A stretch of DNA of 64,000 bases from Epiperipatus broadwayi (lineage: Eukaryota > Onychophora > Udeonychophora > Euonychophora > Peripatidae): NCBI GenBank assembly GCA_028023455.1, contig JAQFVV010006335.1, positions 2,648,412 to 2,712,411 on the forward strand, in the 5' to 3' direction. Shown here in pieces: positions 63,948-64,000 of the stretch; within the stretch, counting starts at the first letter, position 1, and each line of letters begins with the position of its first letter. The position numbers and the translations under genes were made by a program. Below the pieces are notes generated by a model. The model had not been told where the DNA came from. It saw nothing but the letters and a program-made list of their open reading frames with translations, and did not search any database.

Positions 63948-64000
63948 CAATTTATATTTCTAATAAAAATTAATTAGATATACTAGTTTTGTTGTACAGT

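Overview
This is a strongly AT-rich stretch of metazoan nuclear DNA, most likely from an invertebrate. The evidence is the mix of RTE-type and PHD-finger LINEs, Penelope-like element (PLE) tails, a Helitron relic, a tRNA-derived SINE with perfect target-site duplications, and very long TA, TTA and GATA microsatellites. The species cannot be named from the sequence. No intact host gene was recognised. Two short coding-like stretches (about 27.95-28.13 kb and 46.2-46.6 kb) are the only candidates for host exons, and both are weak.

Layout. 0-0.14 kb: decayed Helitron helicase running off the left edge. 0.8-10.2 kb: four copies of palindromic repeat family A, with a foldback, microsatellites and a peculiar strand-skewed block at 5.2-6.3 kb. 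11.1-11.7 kb: palindromic family B. 14.7-18.8 kb: LINE tails and a PHD-finger LINE. 21.6-22.2 kb: a degenerate tandem duplication. 25.8-29.3 kb: an RTE tail, a PLE endonuclease relic, a candidate exon and a second family B copy. 29.6-31.0 kb: a G-depleted block. 31.9-38.3 kb: more palindromic repeats, one enclosing a PLE endonuclease tail, then an IS3-like transposase relic and family A copy 5. 39.4-41.5 kb: a minus-strand LINE. 42.8-44.0 kb: a PLE tail and a young SINE. 49.4-51.6 kb and 55.6-56.4 kb: foldbacks. 56.7-59.6 kb: the longest RTE LINE. 60.4-64 kb: family A copy 7, a SINE and two long microsatellites.

Two signals stand out. First, several palindromic families (A, A-prime, B, C) carry a motif that folds as a type I hammerhead ribozyme with a tiny stem III: CUGAUGA, stem II, GAAA, a 2-3 bp stem III, and an NUH cleavage triplet followed by a strand that pairs back to the bases before CUGAUGA. 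The copy at 60.5 kb keeps every core base. PLEs are known to carry such hammerheads and often have inverted terminal repeats. One foldback here (32.4-32.87 kb) has a PLE GIY-YIG tail between its arms, so these foldbacks are probably decayed or non-autonomous PLE derivatives. Second, 36.96-37.54 kb holds a bacterial-type IS3-family transposase relic (a eukaryotic IS3EU-like element or an old transfer) with both catalytic aspartates visible, the glutamate replaced by alanine, and frameshifts.

The coding material is transposon debris that does not form a pathway. The elements are connected only as parasites and possible helpers of one another: PLE reverse transcriptase for the ribozyme foldbacks, and a LINE for the SINE.
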